From Acetobacter okinawensis (GTDB lineage: Bacteria; Pseudomonadota; Alphaproteobacteria; Acetobacterales; Acetobacteraceae), in contig NZ_JOPJ01000003.1 in the NCBI RefSeq assembly GCF_002153655.1, forward strand, positions 1 to 64,000: a stretch of DNA of 64,000 nucleotides. The letters are read 5' to 3'. Numbering within the stretch: the stretch's first letter is position 1; each line of letters opens with the position of its first letter. The notes under the pieces were generated by a model. That model was given only the letters and a program-made list of their open reading frames with translations. It searched no databases and was not told the DNA's origin. Made by a program: the position numbers and the translations under genes. Positions 33,749 to 43,183 of the stretch are shown one piece after another.

Positions 33749-34336
33749 CTAGTTGACTGGACCATCGGACAGGCGGACGAGCACCTTGACCGGGTCTCCG
33801 TTATCATCGGGGCCTACGTAAAAGTCACGCCATGTATTGCGTGAGAAAATCCATGTTTTTGCAAGGTTCACCCCAAGAGAGGTGCTTTTGCACGGAACAC
33901 TGCCATCTCCGGGCTGGCCGTTGGCGCACTGGGCGGAGTTGCCCCCTTTGGTGGGCAGATAAACATTGGTCTCCAGCACGGCGGTGCGACCATTCAGGCG
34001 AATTGTGCCTTCCACCCCTACTTTTTTGCTGACTTCAAGCGGGGCGCCAGCCTGCGGGGGTGGCCCCTGCACCACCACGTCGGAAAAATTGGCCGGGTTG
34101 ACCGAACATACTTCCGAGGAGGCCGAGCTGATCGTGCGATCCACACCGTTTATGGTCACGACCACATGCACATCAATAATATATACCGGGCCGGACACGC
34201 ACAGCGTGCTCTCACCATCGCTGGCAGAATAGGGCGAACGCGGCGAGGACGCAGCCTGCGCTCCGGCGGACACCAAAGGCAACGCAAGAACGGCGAGCAA
34301 AAGACAGGATGCCACAACCAAAAGTCTATGCTTCAT
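33749..34336 (-). CDS. Secreted protein of unknown function
   Basis: I do not recognise a family. From the ATG at 34336 the product is 195 residues. It has a clear Sec signal (MKHRLLVVASCLLLAVLALP, then AGAQA-type cleavage near residue 28) and four cysteines in the mature part (LCVSG, EVCSVN, AQCANG, PCKST), compatible with two disulfides. Beta-rich sequence dominates. An ATG at 34378 would add 14 residues (MAVYRRW). It ends close to phrB on the same strand. Confidence 0.6.
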   Translation of the reverse strand: MKHRLLVVASCLLLAVLALPLVSAGAQAASSPRSPYSASDGESTLCVSGPVYIIDVHVVVTINGVDRTISSASSEVCSVNPANFSDVVVQGPPPQAGAPLEVSKKVGVEGTIRLNGRTAVLETNVYLPTKGGNSAQCANGQPGDGSVPCKSTSLGVNLAKTWIFSRNTWRDFYVGPDDNGDPVKVLVRLSDGPVN

Positions 34337-34469
34337 CACTACTGCCGCGCCCTTTATCCATCGCCTGTAAACAGCCATCTTCAATACCGCGCATAATCTG
34401 GCATGAATGGCCAAAAATAAACAGCCTGTGTCAGCACCGCGCAAACAGGGCGGAAAAAAACACCAGACG

Positions 34470-34970
34470 TTACAGCGCCATCCAGACCCCGCAGGCCACG
34501 GCCAGCACGGACGCAAGCAGCGGTGTGAGCGCCAGCGCCACACAGGCCGCCCTAAACCAGCGTGTATGCCGGGCCAGAGTGCGCCCGTTTTCCGCCGTGA
34601 TGAAGGATACGGTATAGGCCAGCCACAGGCTTGCATGTTCCTCATCGCGCTGCGGCACATCGGACAGAATGCCATCGACCCGCTCCGGCCCGAAATTTTT
34701 GGAGATCAGAGTCGAGGAATACAGACCCGCAGCGCATAACCCGCCAGCAACGCCAAACCCAAGAGCCAGAAACGCACAGATCGGGGAATATTCACGCTGG
34801 GAAAAAGCCCCAACCAAAGACACCGCCGCAAACATGACGGACAGCACAAGACCCACGCCCAGACGGGCCTTGAGTGCTGCGAATGCGCTTTGTGTCTCCT
34901 GGTACCCGGCGTCGGCCAGCATTCTTTTTTCCCGCGCCAGCCACAGGGCAAAATCTTGATGATCTGTCAT
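34470..34970 (-). CDS. Small integral membrane protein of unknown function
   Basis: The 166-residue product from the ATG at 34970 starts with an amphipathic cytosolic helix (ALWLAREKRMLADAG). Two membrane helices follow around residues 37-55 and 65-88, then a soluble loop with FGPERVDGILSDVPQRDEEH, and finally a C-terminal membrane hairpin (FRAACVALALTPLLASVLAV). The plan of two helices, a soluble linker and a terminal membrane segment loosely recalls small effector membrane proteins of signalling systems. No nucleotide cyclase or sensor gene is adjacent, so no function is assigned. Confidence 0.55.
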   Translation of the reverse strand: MTDHQDFALWLAREKRMLADAGYQETQSAFAALKARLGVGLVLSVMFAAVSLVGAFSQREYSPICAFLALGFGVAGGLCAAGLYSSTLISKNFGPERVDGILSDVPQRDEEHASLWLAYTVSFITAENGRTLARHTRWFRAACVALALTPLLASVLAVACGVWMAL

Positions 34971-35145
34971 TCTTGCGTTCTCCACGGCGGCGGTATGGGG
35001 CTGGACATTACAAAATGCAATCCACCCGGCCCGAGCGGGAATGCAAAAAAAAGCTGGGCGAGGACGTGCAGCAGCACACGTGCGCACGTGGATATGCAGC
35101 ACAACGCCGCATAAACGGCAACAAACAGCAGTTTTTACTGGAGGA

Positions 35146-35222
35146 TGGTGGACCCGACGCGATTCGAACGCGTGACCTTTGCCTTCGGAGGGCAACGCTC
35201 TATCCAGCTGAGCTACGGGTCC
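35146..35222 (-). tRNA. tRNA-Arg (anticodon CCG)
   Basis: A 77-base cloverleaf on the minus strand with encoded CCA. The acceptor stem pairs GGACCCG with CGGGTCC, the D arm contains AGCTCAGCTGGATAGAGC, the anticodon stem TTGCC/GGCAA encloses CTCCGAA giving CCG, and the T loop is GTTCGAATC. Confidence 0.96.
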
Positions 35223-35284
35223 GTTGGCCCTTCTCCTAACCTAAAGCGGGGGGGATTGCCAAGCCTTTATCTTGCAGGTGCCGC

Positions 35285-36430
35285 TCAGGGTGGCACAACG
35301 CCATCCAGCCGGGCGGGCAGGAACCATGCCGGGGCGTACCGGCCCGGACCAGACTGGCCACTCCCCTGCGCCAGCCAGACAGCAGATGCCACATCGCCCC
35401 CCGATGGCACAAACTGCCCGGGCTGGCTGATCCAGCTTGCAATATCCCTTAACGCCAGAGCACCACGCAGGTCACGCAGCAACAGATGGTGCCCACCCGT
35501 AACAAGGTCCAGCCGGGTGCCGGGGGGCAAGGTCCGCCAGACCTGTGCCATAGCCTGTGGCGGTACAAGCTGGTCCCTATCGCCATAAAGGCACAGAACC
35601 GGGCCACGCAGGTGCGGGGCTGCACGCGCGGCTTTGCGCATGAGCAGCACCAGCCCACGCAGGGCCTCCAGCCGTGTCTGGCGCAGGGTCAGCGGGTTAT
35701 AATACAGGCGGATAAGCGCTGCGGGGTTATCACTCGCCACCACATGCACGGGCAGTTCACGCCCGCTGACCAGACTGTGGGGGAACAGTGTTGCCAGTAT
35801 ATCCAGCGGAATATCCGCCCCCACCCCAAGGTTCCACACGGCGGGCGCGAGCAGGATGGTCCCCGCAACATCCGGTGCATCAGGCATGGACATAAGCAGC
35901 ATAAGCACAGCGCCCCCCATGCTCTCACCCATAAGGTAGAGGGGAACACCGGGGTACTCCTGCCTGAGCAGGGCGACCTCCTCACGCACGTCGGCCAGCA
36001 GTCGGGGCGTGCCAGCCCAGCCACCGCGCATGGGCGCACCACCAAACCCCCGTATGTCTGGCGCTACAAGGGTCACCCCCTGCCCCGCCAGAGCGGGGGC
36101 GGAATACTCCCATGCGTCCCGGCTGTCATTAAAGCCGTGCAGGGCCAGCACCAGAGCCTGCTCCCGCCCGTGGGCAGGCCAGACACGCGCAGGCATGGCC
36201 GCACCATCGCTCAGGCTGAACACCCTGTCTGGCGGCACAAGGCGGGCTGCGGCGGCATAGCGCGCGGGAGGCACAGGTGCGGGCTCGGGTGTTGAACCCG
36301 CACACCCCCCAAGCAGGGGCAGCATGCCAACAAGCAGCACTGCTGCCGCACACCACCGGCGGGTGCGGCTCCTGCTCACGCTTATGGGAAAAGATGCCTG
36401 CTGCACAATCACGGTCAGAATGCGTATCAT
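35285..36430 (-). CDS. Lipoprotein alpha/beta hydrolase (monoacylglycerol-lipase-like)
   Basis: A serine hydrolase of 381 residues anchored as a lipoprotein: hydrophobic N-terminal stretch followed by lipobox LLGGC (Cys43). The alpha/beta-hydrolase landmarks are the oxyanion strand LALHGFNDSRDAW near 96-107, the nucleophile Ser170 in GESMGG, an acid in LYGDRDQLVPP near 300 and the His of TGGHHLLLRD near 327. This pattern matches lysophospholipase/monoacylglycerol lipase (Hydrolase_4). The substrate is presumably a lipid ester at the envelope. Confidence 0.85.
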   Translation of the reverse strand: MIRILTVIVQQASFPISVSRSRTRRWCAAAVLLVGMLPLLGGCAGSTPEPAPVPPARYAAAARLVPPDRVFSLSDGAAMPARVWPAHGREQALVLALHGFNDSRDAWEYSAPALAGQGVTLVAPDIRGFGGAPMRGGWAGTPRLLADVREEVALLRQEYPGVPLYLMGESMGGAVLMLLMSMPDAPDVAGTILLAPAVWNLGVGADIPLDILATLFPHSLVSGRELPVHVVASDNPAALIRLYYNPLTLRQTRLEALRGLVLLMRKAARAAPHLRGPVLCLYGDRDQLVPPQAMAQVWRTLPPGTRLDLVTGGHHLLLRDLRGALALRDIASWISQPGQFVPSGGDVASAVWLAQGSGQSGPGRYAPAWFLPARLDGVVPP

Positions 36431-36486
36431 CTACCCAGACTTTGCGCCACATCCGGGCGCGCCACCCTGATACAAGGCCACCAACC

Positions 36487-36702
36487 ATGCTTATTCAACC
36501 GGCAAACCCCATACCGCGCCCGCGTCTGGGCCATGTGGAAACCATTGTGGTGGACCAGCGCAAAATTGCCTGCGACGGCGGTCTGGGCCAGTTGGGCCAC
36601 CCACGCGTATGGCTTAAAATTGGCGACCACCAGACAGTCTGCCCCTACTGCTCGCGCCTGTTTGTGCTCCAGCCCGGAGCTCAGGCCGACTCGGGGCATT
36701 AA
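36487..36702 (+). CDS. Zinc-finger domain protein (zf-CHCC, NDUFS6-like)
   Basis: A 71-residue protein with the CHCC zinc pattern: CDGG, GHPRVW and CPYC with the spacing seen in NDUFS6, the zinc-bearing complex I accessory subunit, and its alphaproteobacterial homologues. The start ATG at 36487 follows the divergent promoter gap of the hydrolase gene. It precedes the DsbD-like gene on the same strand by 92 bases. Confidence 0.85.
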   Translation: MLIQPANPIPRPRLGHVETIVVDQRKIACDGGLGQLGHPRVWLKIGDHQTVCPYCSRLFVLQPGAQADSGH

Positions 36703-36794
36703 AACGGACTGTGCCGCACGATCCATTTCCCACACACGCGGGCTTTGCGTATGCTGCCACCCCAAGCCCGTACCTGTGTTGAAAGCTGACGTTG

Positions 36795-39140
36795 ATGCGC
36801 CGCCCAGCCCGCTCTACCCCCTGCCCCTCCGGCCCCACAGGCCTGCGTGCCACCAGATGGACTGCCGCCAGCGCGCTGCGGGCCAAGCACGCACGCGGGC
36901 TGCTGGCCGGGTTAACAGCAGGGCTGCTGGCCTGCGCGGGCATGCAACCGCACGTTGCACAGGCGGCGGAAAGTGCCCCCGTGGTCAGCCCCTACAGCAC
37001 AGCCAGCCTGATTACGGACACCAGCACCGCCAGCGCAGGCACACCCCTGCATGTGGCCCTGCGCCTGCAACTCAAGCCCGGTTGGCATACCTACTGGATC
37101 AACCCCGGAGATGCAGGTGACCCTGCCACCATAAGCGTAACCGCATCGGGCGCATTGCAAGGACATGCCCAGACCATTACATGGCCCACGCCACAGCGCA
37201 TAAGGGATGCCTCCCTTATGTCCTACGCCTACACGGGCGATGTTGTGCTGCCACTTACACTGCAACTGCGCCCCGGCACGCCAGAGGATGCACACAGGCT
37301 GACAACCCTGAGCGCACAGGCAAGCTGGCTTGTGTGCGAGCAGTCCTGCATCCCCGAGGACGCGACCTTCAGCCTGACACTGCCTACCGGCGCACCTCTA
37401 GCCTCCGCACAGGCAGACCTGTTTGTACAGGCGGCACGCAATACCCCCCAGCCCTCCCCCTACCCGGTCACCTTAAGCCCCCCGGCAGTGCTGCATGTGC
37501 AGGCCCCCGAACTGACCAGCCAGTCCGTAGCGGAGGCATGGTTCATGCCCACCGAGCGCGGGCAGATTGCCGAAGCCGAACCCCAGAAACTGGAGTTTGA
37601 TGCAACAGGCATGTCCCTGCGCCTGCCCCCGACCTCCGGCTTTGCCAGCACCAGACCACTCGCGGGTATTCTGGTCCTGCGCAGCGCCAGCGGGAGCGAA
37701 CGGGCACTCAGCATACAGGCCACGCCACAACCAGACGGCCCGCTCCACGCCCCCACCACGGCACAGAGCGAAGTATCGCACACAGCATTAAACGGACCCT
37801 CCGCTCCGAGCGGTGCAACACAGGGCGGGACTATAGGGGCTGACAAAGCGGCTGATCCGGGCGCAAACACCATGCAAGGTAGCGCCATAACCTCTGGCGC
37901 CAGTGCTACGGCTGATCTGCTACACCTGATTATTCTGGGCCTGCTGGGCGGGCTGGTGCTGAACCTGATGCCCTGCGTTTTTCCCATACTGGCCATGAAG
38001 GCGCTGGCCGTGGCCCGCATGGGCCAAAGTGAGCGCAGGCACCAAAAGCACAGTGCGCTGGCCTATGCTGCGGGCGTACTTGTCGGGTTTACGGCCCTTG
38101 GTGCACTGGTCATGGGCCTACGCCTTGGTGGCAGCGCCACGGGCTGGGGGTTCCAGTTCCAGTCCACCGTGTTTGTGGGCATGATGACATGGCTGCTTTT
38201 TGCCATGGCGCTGAACCTGCTGGATGTTTTTGCTTTTCTGCCCCCTGCCATGGCGGCATCCACCCCCCGCAGGCACGGGCTTGCGCATGATGTGCTCACC
38301 GGCCTTCTGGCAGTAGCTGTGGCCTCCCCCTGCACGGCACCGTTTATGGGGGTGGCCATTGCTGGCGCACTGGCTGGCCCTCCTCTGGGCGGGCTGGTGG
38401 TTTTTGCTGCTCTTGGCATAGGGCTGGCGGCCCCTTACGTGCTGCTTGCCTTTAGCCCCGCACTGGCCAGCCGCCTGCCACGCCCGGGGGCATGGATGGA
38501 TTATTTACGCCAGTTTCTGGCTTTTCCCCTTCTGGGCACCTGCGTGTGGCTGCTCTGGGTCGCCACGGTGGAAGGGGGGGCCACAACCACGCTGCTGCTG
38601 TGCGCGGGCATGGTCTGTCTGGCATTTGCCGCATGGGTTTATGGCATTGCCCAAAAGCGCCAGCTCCGTGCAGGCCATAGCCGGGGCTGCACGGCCCTGT
38701 ATGGCGTCGCACTGCTCGGGTTGCTGGGAGCCATGGCGTTACTGCCCATTCTGCAACAGCAAGGTGGCGCACGCGCGGACACAACCGCTCCCCTGCCTGC
38801 CGGGGTCGAGGCGTTCTCGCCTGCGCGCCTGAACGCCCTGCACGCGGCGGGCAAACCCGTGTTTGTGGATATGACAGCCGCGTGGTGCATTACCTGTCTG
38901 GTAAACGAACGGGTCGCACTCAACACCCAGACCACGCAGGCCGCCATGGCCCGCTACGGCGTAACCCTGCTACGGGGTGACTGGACCCGGCGCGACCCCA
39001 CAATAACCGCTTTTTTGCACGCCCACGGGCGCGATGGGGTACCGTTCTATCTGTTTGTACCCGCACACGGTGATGCGGTCATACTCCCCCAGATTCTTAC
39101 ACCGGCTCTGGTGCTCAGCACCATAACCCCCAAACCCTGA
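36795..39140 (+). CDS. Thiol:disulfide interchange protein, DsbD/ScsB type
   Basis: Transfers reducing power from cytoplasmic thioredoxin across the membrane to periplasmic thiol proteins (cytochrome c maturation, disulfide isomerisation). The 781-residue protein has a signal sequence and a large N-terminal periplasmic domain with CEQSC near residue 180. Eight or so membrane helices follow, with the redox cysteines in NLMPCVFP (near 391) and VASPCTAPFMG (near 511). The C-terminal thioredoxin-like domain has WCITC near 696-700. The large N-terminal domain fits the ScsB subgroup. The ATG at 36795 is preferred to the TTG just before it. Confidence 0.9.
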   Translation: MRRPARSTPCPSGPTGLRATRWTAASALRAKHARGLLAGLTAGLLACAGMQPHVAQAAESAPVVSPYSTASLITDTSTASAGTPLHVALRLQLKPGWHTYWINPGDAGDPATISVTASGALQGHAQTITWPTPQRIRDASLMSYAYTGDVVLPLTLQLRPGTPEDAHRLTTLSAQASWLVCEQSCIPEDATFSLTLPTGAPLASAQADLFVQAARNTPQPSPYPVTLSPPAVLHVQAPELTSQSVAEAWFMPTERGQIAEAEPQKLEFDATGMSLRLPPTSGFASTRPLAGILVLRSASGSERALSIQATPQPDGPLHAPTTAQSEVSHTALNGPSAPSGATQGGTIGADKAADPGANTMQGSAITSGASATADLLHLIILGLLGGLVLNLMPCVFPILAMKALAVARMGQSERRHQKHSALAYAAGVLVGFTALGALVMGLRLGGSATGWGFQFQSTVFVGMMTWLLFAMALNLLDVFAFLPPAMAASTPRRHGLAHDVLTGLLAVAVASPCTAPFMGVAIAGALAGPPLGGLVVFAALGIGLAAPYVLLAFSPALASRLPRPGAWMDYLRQFLAFPLLGTCVWLLWVATVEGGATTTLLLCAGMVCLAFAAWVYGIAQKRQLRAGHSRGCTALYGVALLGLLGAMALLPILQQQGGARADTTAPLPAGVEAFSPARLNALHAAGKPVFVDMTAAWCITCLVNERVALNTQTTQAAMARYGVTLLRGDWTRRDPTITAFLHAHGRDGVPFYLFVPAHGDAVILPQILTPALVLSTITPKP

Positions 39141-39168
39141 CACGGCAGGGAGCGGGGGCTGCCACCCT

Positions 39169-39504
39169 TTAATGGGTGGTGGTTGAGAACAGCTTGATAA
39201 CCAACACCCCGGCCAGAATAAGGGCAATGCCCGCAATGGCCGGGGCATCCAGCGTCTGTTTTAAAAACACCGCCCCGATCAGGCAGATCAGCACAATGCC
39301 AACCCCCGACCACAGGGCATACACCACACCTGCGGGCATGGTGCGCAGCGGGATGGACAAAAAGTAAAAGGCACACCCATAAGCCAGCAGGCTGATGGCC
39401 GCAGGCAGCCAGCGTGCAAACCCCTGCGATGCCGCAAGACAGGCCGTGCCAATAACCTCCGCCACAATAGCAACGCCCAGCAGCAGCAACGGCTTGTGGA
39501 TCAT
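39169..39504 (-). CDS. Small multidrug resistance (SMR/EmrE-family) transporter
   Basis: A 111-residue protein with four membrane helices that works as a dimeric proton-coupled exporter of quaternary cations or related small molecules. The essential membrane glutamate is Glu16 in VAEVIGT, and the conserved YALWSGVGIV segment in helix 3 is present. The ATG at 39504 (MIHKPLLLL) fits the family better than an in-frame start at 39522. It is convergent with the DsbD-like gene and downstream of serS on the same strand. Confidence 0.92.
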   Translation of the reverse strand: MIHKPLLLLGVAIVAEVIGTACLAASQGFARWLPAAISLLAYGCAFYFLSIPLRTMPAGVVYALWSGVGIVLICLIGAVFLKQTLDAPAIAGIALILAGVLVIKLFSTTTH

Positions 39505-39558
39505 GCGCTTACCCCCTGCCATAAAAAGCAGGCACGGCAGGGAGCCATGCGTGCACCG

Positions 39559-40827
39559 TTACGCAATAACGCCAAGACCACTCATATAGGGGCGCAGCAC
39601 ATCGGGGACGACAATAGTCCCCTCCTCGGTCTGGTAGTTTTCCATCACCGCGATCAGGGTCCGCCCCACGGCAAGGCCTGAGCCGTTGAGGGTGTGCACA
39701 AAAGCCGGTGCTCCCCCGGCCTGCGCCCGGTAACGGGCGTTCATGCGGCGGGCCTGAAAGTCCCGCGTGTTGGAGCATGACGAAATTTCGCGCCATGCAT
39801 CCTGCCCCGGCAGCCATGCCTCCAGATCAAACGTCTTGGCAGCACCAAAGCCTGTATCCCCCGCACACAGCAGCATACGGCGGTACGGAATGTTCAGTTT
39901 TTCCAGCACCACCTCGGCACAACGGGTCATGCGTTCGTGCTCGGCCTCGCTCTCTTCGGGGGTGGTCACACTCACCATTTCCACTTTTTCAAACTGGTGC
40001 TGGCGCAACATGCCCCGCACGTCCCGCCCGGATGCCCCGGCCTCGCTACGGAAGCACTGACTGAGCGCGGTCATACGCAGGGGCAGAACTGCGCCGTCCA
40101 CAATGTCCCCCGCCACAGAGGCAGTCAGCGGCACCTCGGCTGTAGGCACAAGCCAGCGCCCATCCTCGGTTCTGAACGACTGGTCGGCAAACTTGGGCAG
40201 CTTGTCCGTGCCGTACATGGCATCATCATTCACCAGAACAGGCACCTGTGTTTCCACATAGCCATGGTCGTTGCCATGCAGGTCGAGCATGAACTGCCCC
40301 AAAGCACGCGCCAGCCGGGCCACACCGCCGCGCAGCACCACAAACCGCGAGCCGGACAGTTTGGCCGCCGTGGCAAAATCCATCTGCCCCAGCGCCTCAC
40401 CCAGCTCAAAATGCTGTTTGGGGGCAAAGGTAAAGCTGGGCTGGGTGCCCCACGTATGCACCACCACATTGGCGCTCTCGTCCGCACCATCTGGCACTGT
40501 GGGGTCCAGCCGGTTGGGCAGGGTTGCCAGCAGGGCCGTGGCCTGCCCGCCCAGCGCATCCACCTGCTCCTTCAGCCCTTCCATATCCGCGCGCAGGCTG
40601 GCGCCCTCGGCTTCCAGCACCGCGGTATCACCCCCTGAGCGTTTGAGTGTCCCTATCTCACGCGCAAGGGTTTTGCTGCGGGTCTGCTTGTCCTGCAACA
40701 GGGTCTGGGCCTGACGCTTTTCCTCGTCCCATGCGAGCAGTTGCGCAGAGACAGGGGGCAGCCCCCGGCGGGCCAGATCCGCATCAAACGCGGTGGGGTC
40801 GGCTCTTAGGGCGCGGATGTCATGCAT
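39559..40827 (-). CDS. serS: Seryl-tRNA synthetase
   Basis: Class II aminoacyl-tRNA synthetase of 422 residues. The N-terminal arm ([11 protein letters not shown] and a long coiled coil to about 110) binds the tRNA-Ser variable arm. The catalytic core shows motif 2 ([21 protein letters not shown]) and motif 3 ([19 protein letters not shown]), plus the [18 protein letters not shown] segment. Its start is three bases from the tatC stop, so it is the last member of the dgt-argS-scp-tat cluster. Confidence 0.98.
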   Translation of the reverse strand: MHDIRALRADPTAFDADLARRGLPPVSAQLLAWDEEKRQAQTLLQDKQTRSKTLAREIGTLKRSGGDTAVLEAEGASLRADMEGLKEQVDALGGQATALLATLPNRLDPTVPDGADESANVVVHTWGTQPSFTFAPKQHFELGEALGQMDFATAAKLSGSRFVVLRGGVARLARALGQFMLDLHGNDHGYVETQVPVLVNDDAMYGTDKLPKFADQSFRTEDGRWLVPTAEVPLTASVAGDIVDGAVLPLRMTALSQCFRSEAGASGRDVRGMLRQHQFEKVEMVSVTTPEESEAEHERMTRCAEVVLEKLNIPYRRMLLCAGDTGFGAAKTFDLEAWLPGQDAWREISSCSNTRDFQARRMNARYRAQAGGAPAFVHTLNGSGLAVGRTLIAVMENYQTEEGTIVVPDVLRPYMSGLGVIA

Positions 40828-40830
40828 GGA

Positions 40831-41661
40831 TCAGGGAACCTCCTGCTCGGGGTTGGTATTGGGCTCGGACGCTGCTGGCCTTTTGGGCTCGATCACGCGG
40901 GCGCACAGAATGGAAATTTCGTAAAGCAGCACAAGGGGTACCGCCAGACCGAACTGGGTAATGGGGTCGGGCGGCATAAAAATAGCCCCCAGCACAAACG
41001 CCCCCACAATGGCGTAGCGGCGGAACTTGCGCAGCATGGCGGAGGTCACAATGCCCACACGCGCCAGCAGGCTCAGCACCACAGGCAGCTCAAAGGCTAT
41101 GCCAAAGGCCATGATCATCTTCATGACCAGAGACAGATATTCCGACACCTTGGCTTGAAGCTCGATCTGTACCTGATCGCCCCCCGCACCCGGCGTCTGG
41201 AACGAGACAAAAAACCGCCATGCCACGGGAAAAATAAAGTAATAGGCCAGCGCCGCCCCGGCCACAAACAGCACAGGCGTTGCAATCAGAAACGGCGCAA
41301 AGGCCCGTTTTTCCGACCGGTAAAGCCCCGGCGCAATAAACATCCACGCCTGTATGGCCACAATGGGAAAAGACAGAAAAGCCGCCCCGAACAACGCCAC
41401 GCGGATGTACGTAAAAAACGCCTCGTACAGTGCGGTGTAAATCAGGTGTGGCTGCTCGCCGCGCTGGCGCATGATCTCGCCCAGAGGGCGGGCCAGAAAC
41501 AGGTAAATATCGCCCGCATAATGGTAGCACAGGCCAAAGCACACAATAAACGCAGCCCCTGACCACAGCAGGCGGCGGCGTAGTTCCAGCAGATGCTCCA
41601 GCAGCGGCATGGGCTGGTCGTGGATGGGGTCTTCCGTCTGATAGGGTCCGTTATCGCTCAT
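40831..41661 (-). CDS. tatC: Twin-arginine translocase subunit TatC
   Basis: Core receptor of the Tat pathway for folded proteins, including cofactor-loaded periplasmic enzymes. The 276-residue protein has six membrane helices and the family motifs MPLLEHLLELRRRL at the N-terminus and FGIAFELPVVLSLLARVG near residue 180. Its start overlaps tatB by four bases, and serS follows by three bases. Confidence 0.96.
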   Translation of the reverse strand: MSDNGPYQTEDPIHDQPMPLLEHLLELRRRLLWSGAAFIVCFGLCYHYAGDIYLFLARPLGEIMRQRGEQPHLIYTALYEAFFTYIRVALFGAAFLSFPIVAIQAWMFIAPGLYRSEKRAFAPFLIATPVLFVAGAALAYYFIFPVAWRFFVSFQTPGAGGDQVQIELQAKVSEYLSLVMKMIMAFGIAFELPVVLSLLARVGIVTSAMLRKFRRYAIVGAFVLGAIFMPPDPITQFGLAVPLVLLYEISILCARVIEPKRPAASEPNTNPEQEVP

Positions 41662-42386
41662 GCCTGCTGGTCCGCTGCCGTGCTGCCTGTTGCGTTCTGT
41701 GCTGGTGGTGTCTGTTCCGGCTCCTGCACATCTGCACGCGCGGTGGCGGGCAGGCCCGTTGCAGGCGGAACAGGCGGCAGCACACCGGGGGCCACACTGC
41801 GGCCTGCATGCATAACCCGCACAGGGGGTACAATAGCCGGTGGGTGCAGCCGGTCCTGCTCACGCAGGATGCGCCGCACAATAAGGGGGGGCAGTTCGGG
41901 GGGGGCATGGTCCACCTGCCGCTCCCATGTGCTCTCCTCCCATACCGGGGCGGAGCCGTAGCTACCCAAATGCCCGGCGGCATAGTCCGCGCTGTTCTGG
42001 GGCGGGGCTGCCGATGTGGTGCTGGCGGGGGCCGGACTGGCCGAACGGGGCATGGCGTCCAGCGCTCTGGGGCCGGAGGGTATGGAGCGTTCGTTCAGCG
42101 GTGGAGCGGTTACGGCCCTGTTCAGGCTGCCATCACTGTCCAGCGCCTTCATGATCCGGCCGCGCACGTTCAGGTTTTTGAGGTCCCGCACCTGCTCGTG
42201 CACGTCCGACAGGTCTGCCTCGCGCACCACCTCATCTAGGTGGGACTGGAACTCGCTGGCCAGTGCCCTTGCTTTTTTTATGCCTTTGGCCAACCCGCGA
42301 ATGGCCACGGGCAGGTCCTTGGGGCCAATAACAACAAGAGCCACAGCGCCGATCAGGGCGAATTCCGACCATGCAAAATCAAACAT
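41658..42386 (-). CDS. tatB: Twin-arginine translocase subunit TatB
   Basis: Substrate-binding partner of TatC. The 242-residue protein begins with the TatB transmembrane hinge MFDFAWSEFALIGAVALVVI and GPKDLP, then an amphipathic helix and a long disordered Pro/Ala-rich tail. The MFDxxxSE start distinguishes it from TatA. No tatA lies between scpB and this gene, where it is usual in Alphaproteobacteria. Confidence 0.93.
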   Translation of the reverse strand: MFDFAWSEFALIGAVALVVIGPKDLPVAIRGLAKGIKKARALASEFQSHLDEVVREADLSDVHEQVRDLKNLNVRGRIMKALDSDGSLNRAVTAPPLNERSIPSGPRALDAMPRSASPAPASTTSAAPPQNSADYAAGHLGSYGSAPVWEESTWERQVDHAPPELPPLIVRRILREQDRLHPPAIVPPVRVMHAGRSVAPGVLPPVPPATGLPATARADVQEPEQTPPAQNATGSTAADQQA

Positions 42387-42460
42387 AAACAGCCCCGTTC
42401 ACGCCCGCTCCATGCAGCCTGCACCATAATCGGGCAACACAGGCGGGGCGTGCATCTCTA

Positions 42461-43183
42461 TCACGGACCATCGGGAGCGGGAACCGCAACCTGTGCATCC
42501 GGCCCATCTGCCTGCGGGTCGGGGGGGCTTTGCCCCTCCGGCGCATCCGGCTCTTCTGCCCCGGCCTGAAAAGCGATGGCCGACTGGGTCGCCCCCATCT
42601 CGGCCCCGTTCTGGGGGAGGTCGGTCATAAGCTCTTCGCGGCGCGGCATGTCGGAGAGGCTGCGCAGGCCAAAATGGCGTAAAAAATCGGGCGTGGTCCC
42701 CCACAGGACCGGCCTGCCCGGCACCTCCTTGCGCCCACGTGGGGCAATCAGCCCGGCCTCGATCAGGGTATCAAGCACGGTCTGGCCAAGGCTTACGCCG
42801 CGAATTTCCTCTATTTCCACACGGGTACAGGGCTGGTGGTAGGCAATAATGGCCAGTGTTTCCATCACCGCGCGGGGGAGCCGCCTTGGCCGCTCCAGCA
42901 CGCGGGTCAGCATAGGTGCCAGATCAGGGGCCGTGCGGAACTGCCAGCCCCCGGCCACCTCAACGGGGAACACGCCGCGCCCCTCGTAGCGGCACACCAG
43001 TGCGGCCAGAACCGCCGCCACAAACGCGCCCAGGTCCTCCTCCCCCGTAGGCATGATCTGCCGGTCCTCCAGCAGGTCTGCAAGGCGGCGGGGGCTGACC
43101 GGCTCGGTCGAGGCAAAAATCAGGGCTTCGGCCAGTCTTACCGCCTCGTCCGGTACGGGTATGGGTGCGGGGGTGGCGGTCAT
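42461..43183 (-). CDS. scpB: SMC-Scp complex subunit ScpB
   Basis: Winged-helix subunit of condensin-like SMC-ScpAB for chromosome segregation. The 240-residue product has the typical LAEALIFASTEPVSPRRLADLL, LETLAIIAYHQPCTRVEIEEIRG and GLIAPRGRKEVPGRPVLWGTT segments, followed by a disordered acidic tail from about 185. Its ATG overlaps the scpA stop by four bases. Confidence 0.95.
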   Translation of the reverse strand: MTATPAPIPVPDEAVRLAEALIFASTEPVSPRRLADLLEDRQIMPTGEEDLGAFVAAVLAALVCRYEGRGVFPVEVAGGWQFRTAPDLAPMLTRVLERPRRLPRAVMETLAIIAYHQPCTRVEIEEIRGVSLGQTVLDTLIEAGLIAPRGRKEVPGRPVLWGTTPDFLRHFGLRSLSDMPRREELMTDLPQNGAEMGATQSAIAFQAGAEEPDAPEGQSPPDPQADGPDAQVAVPAPDGP

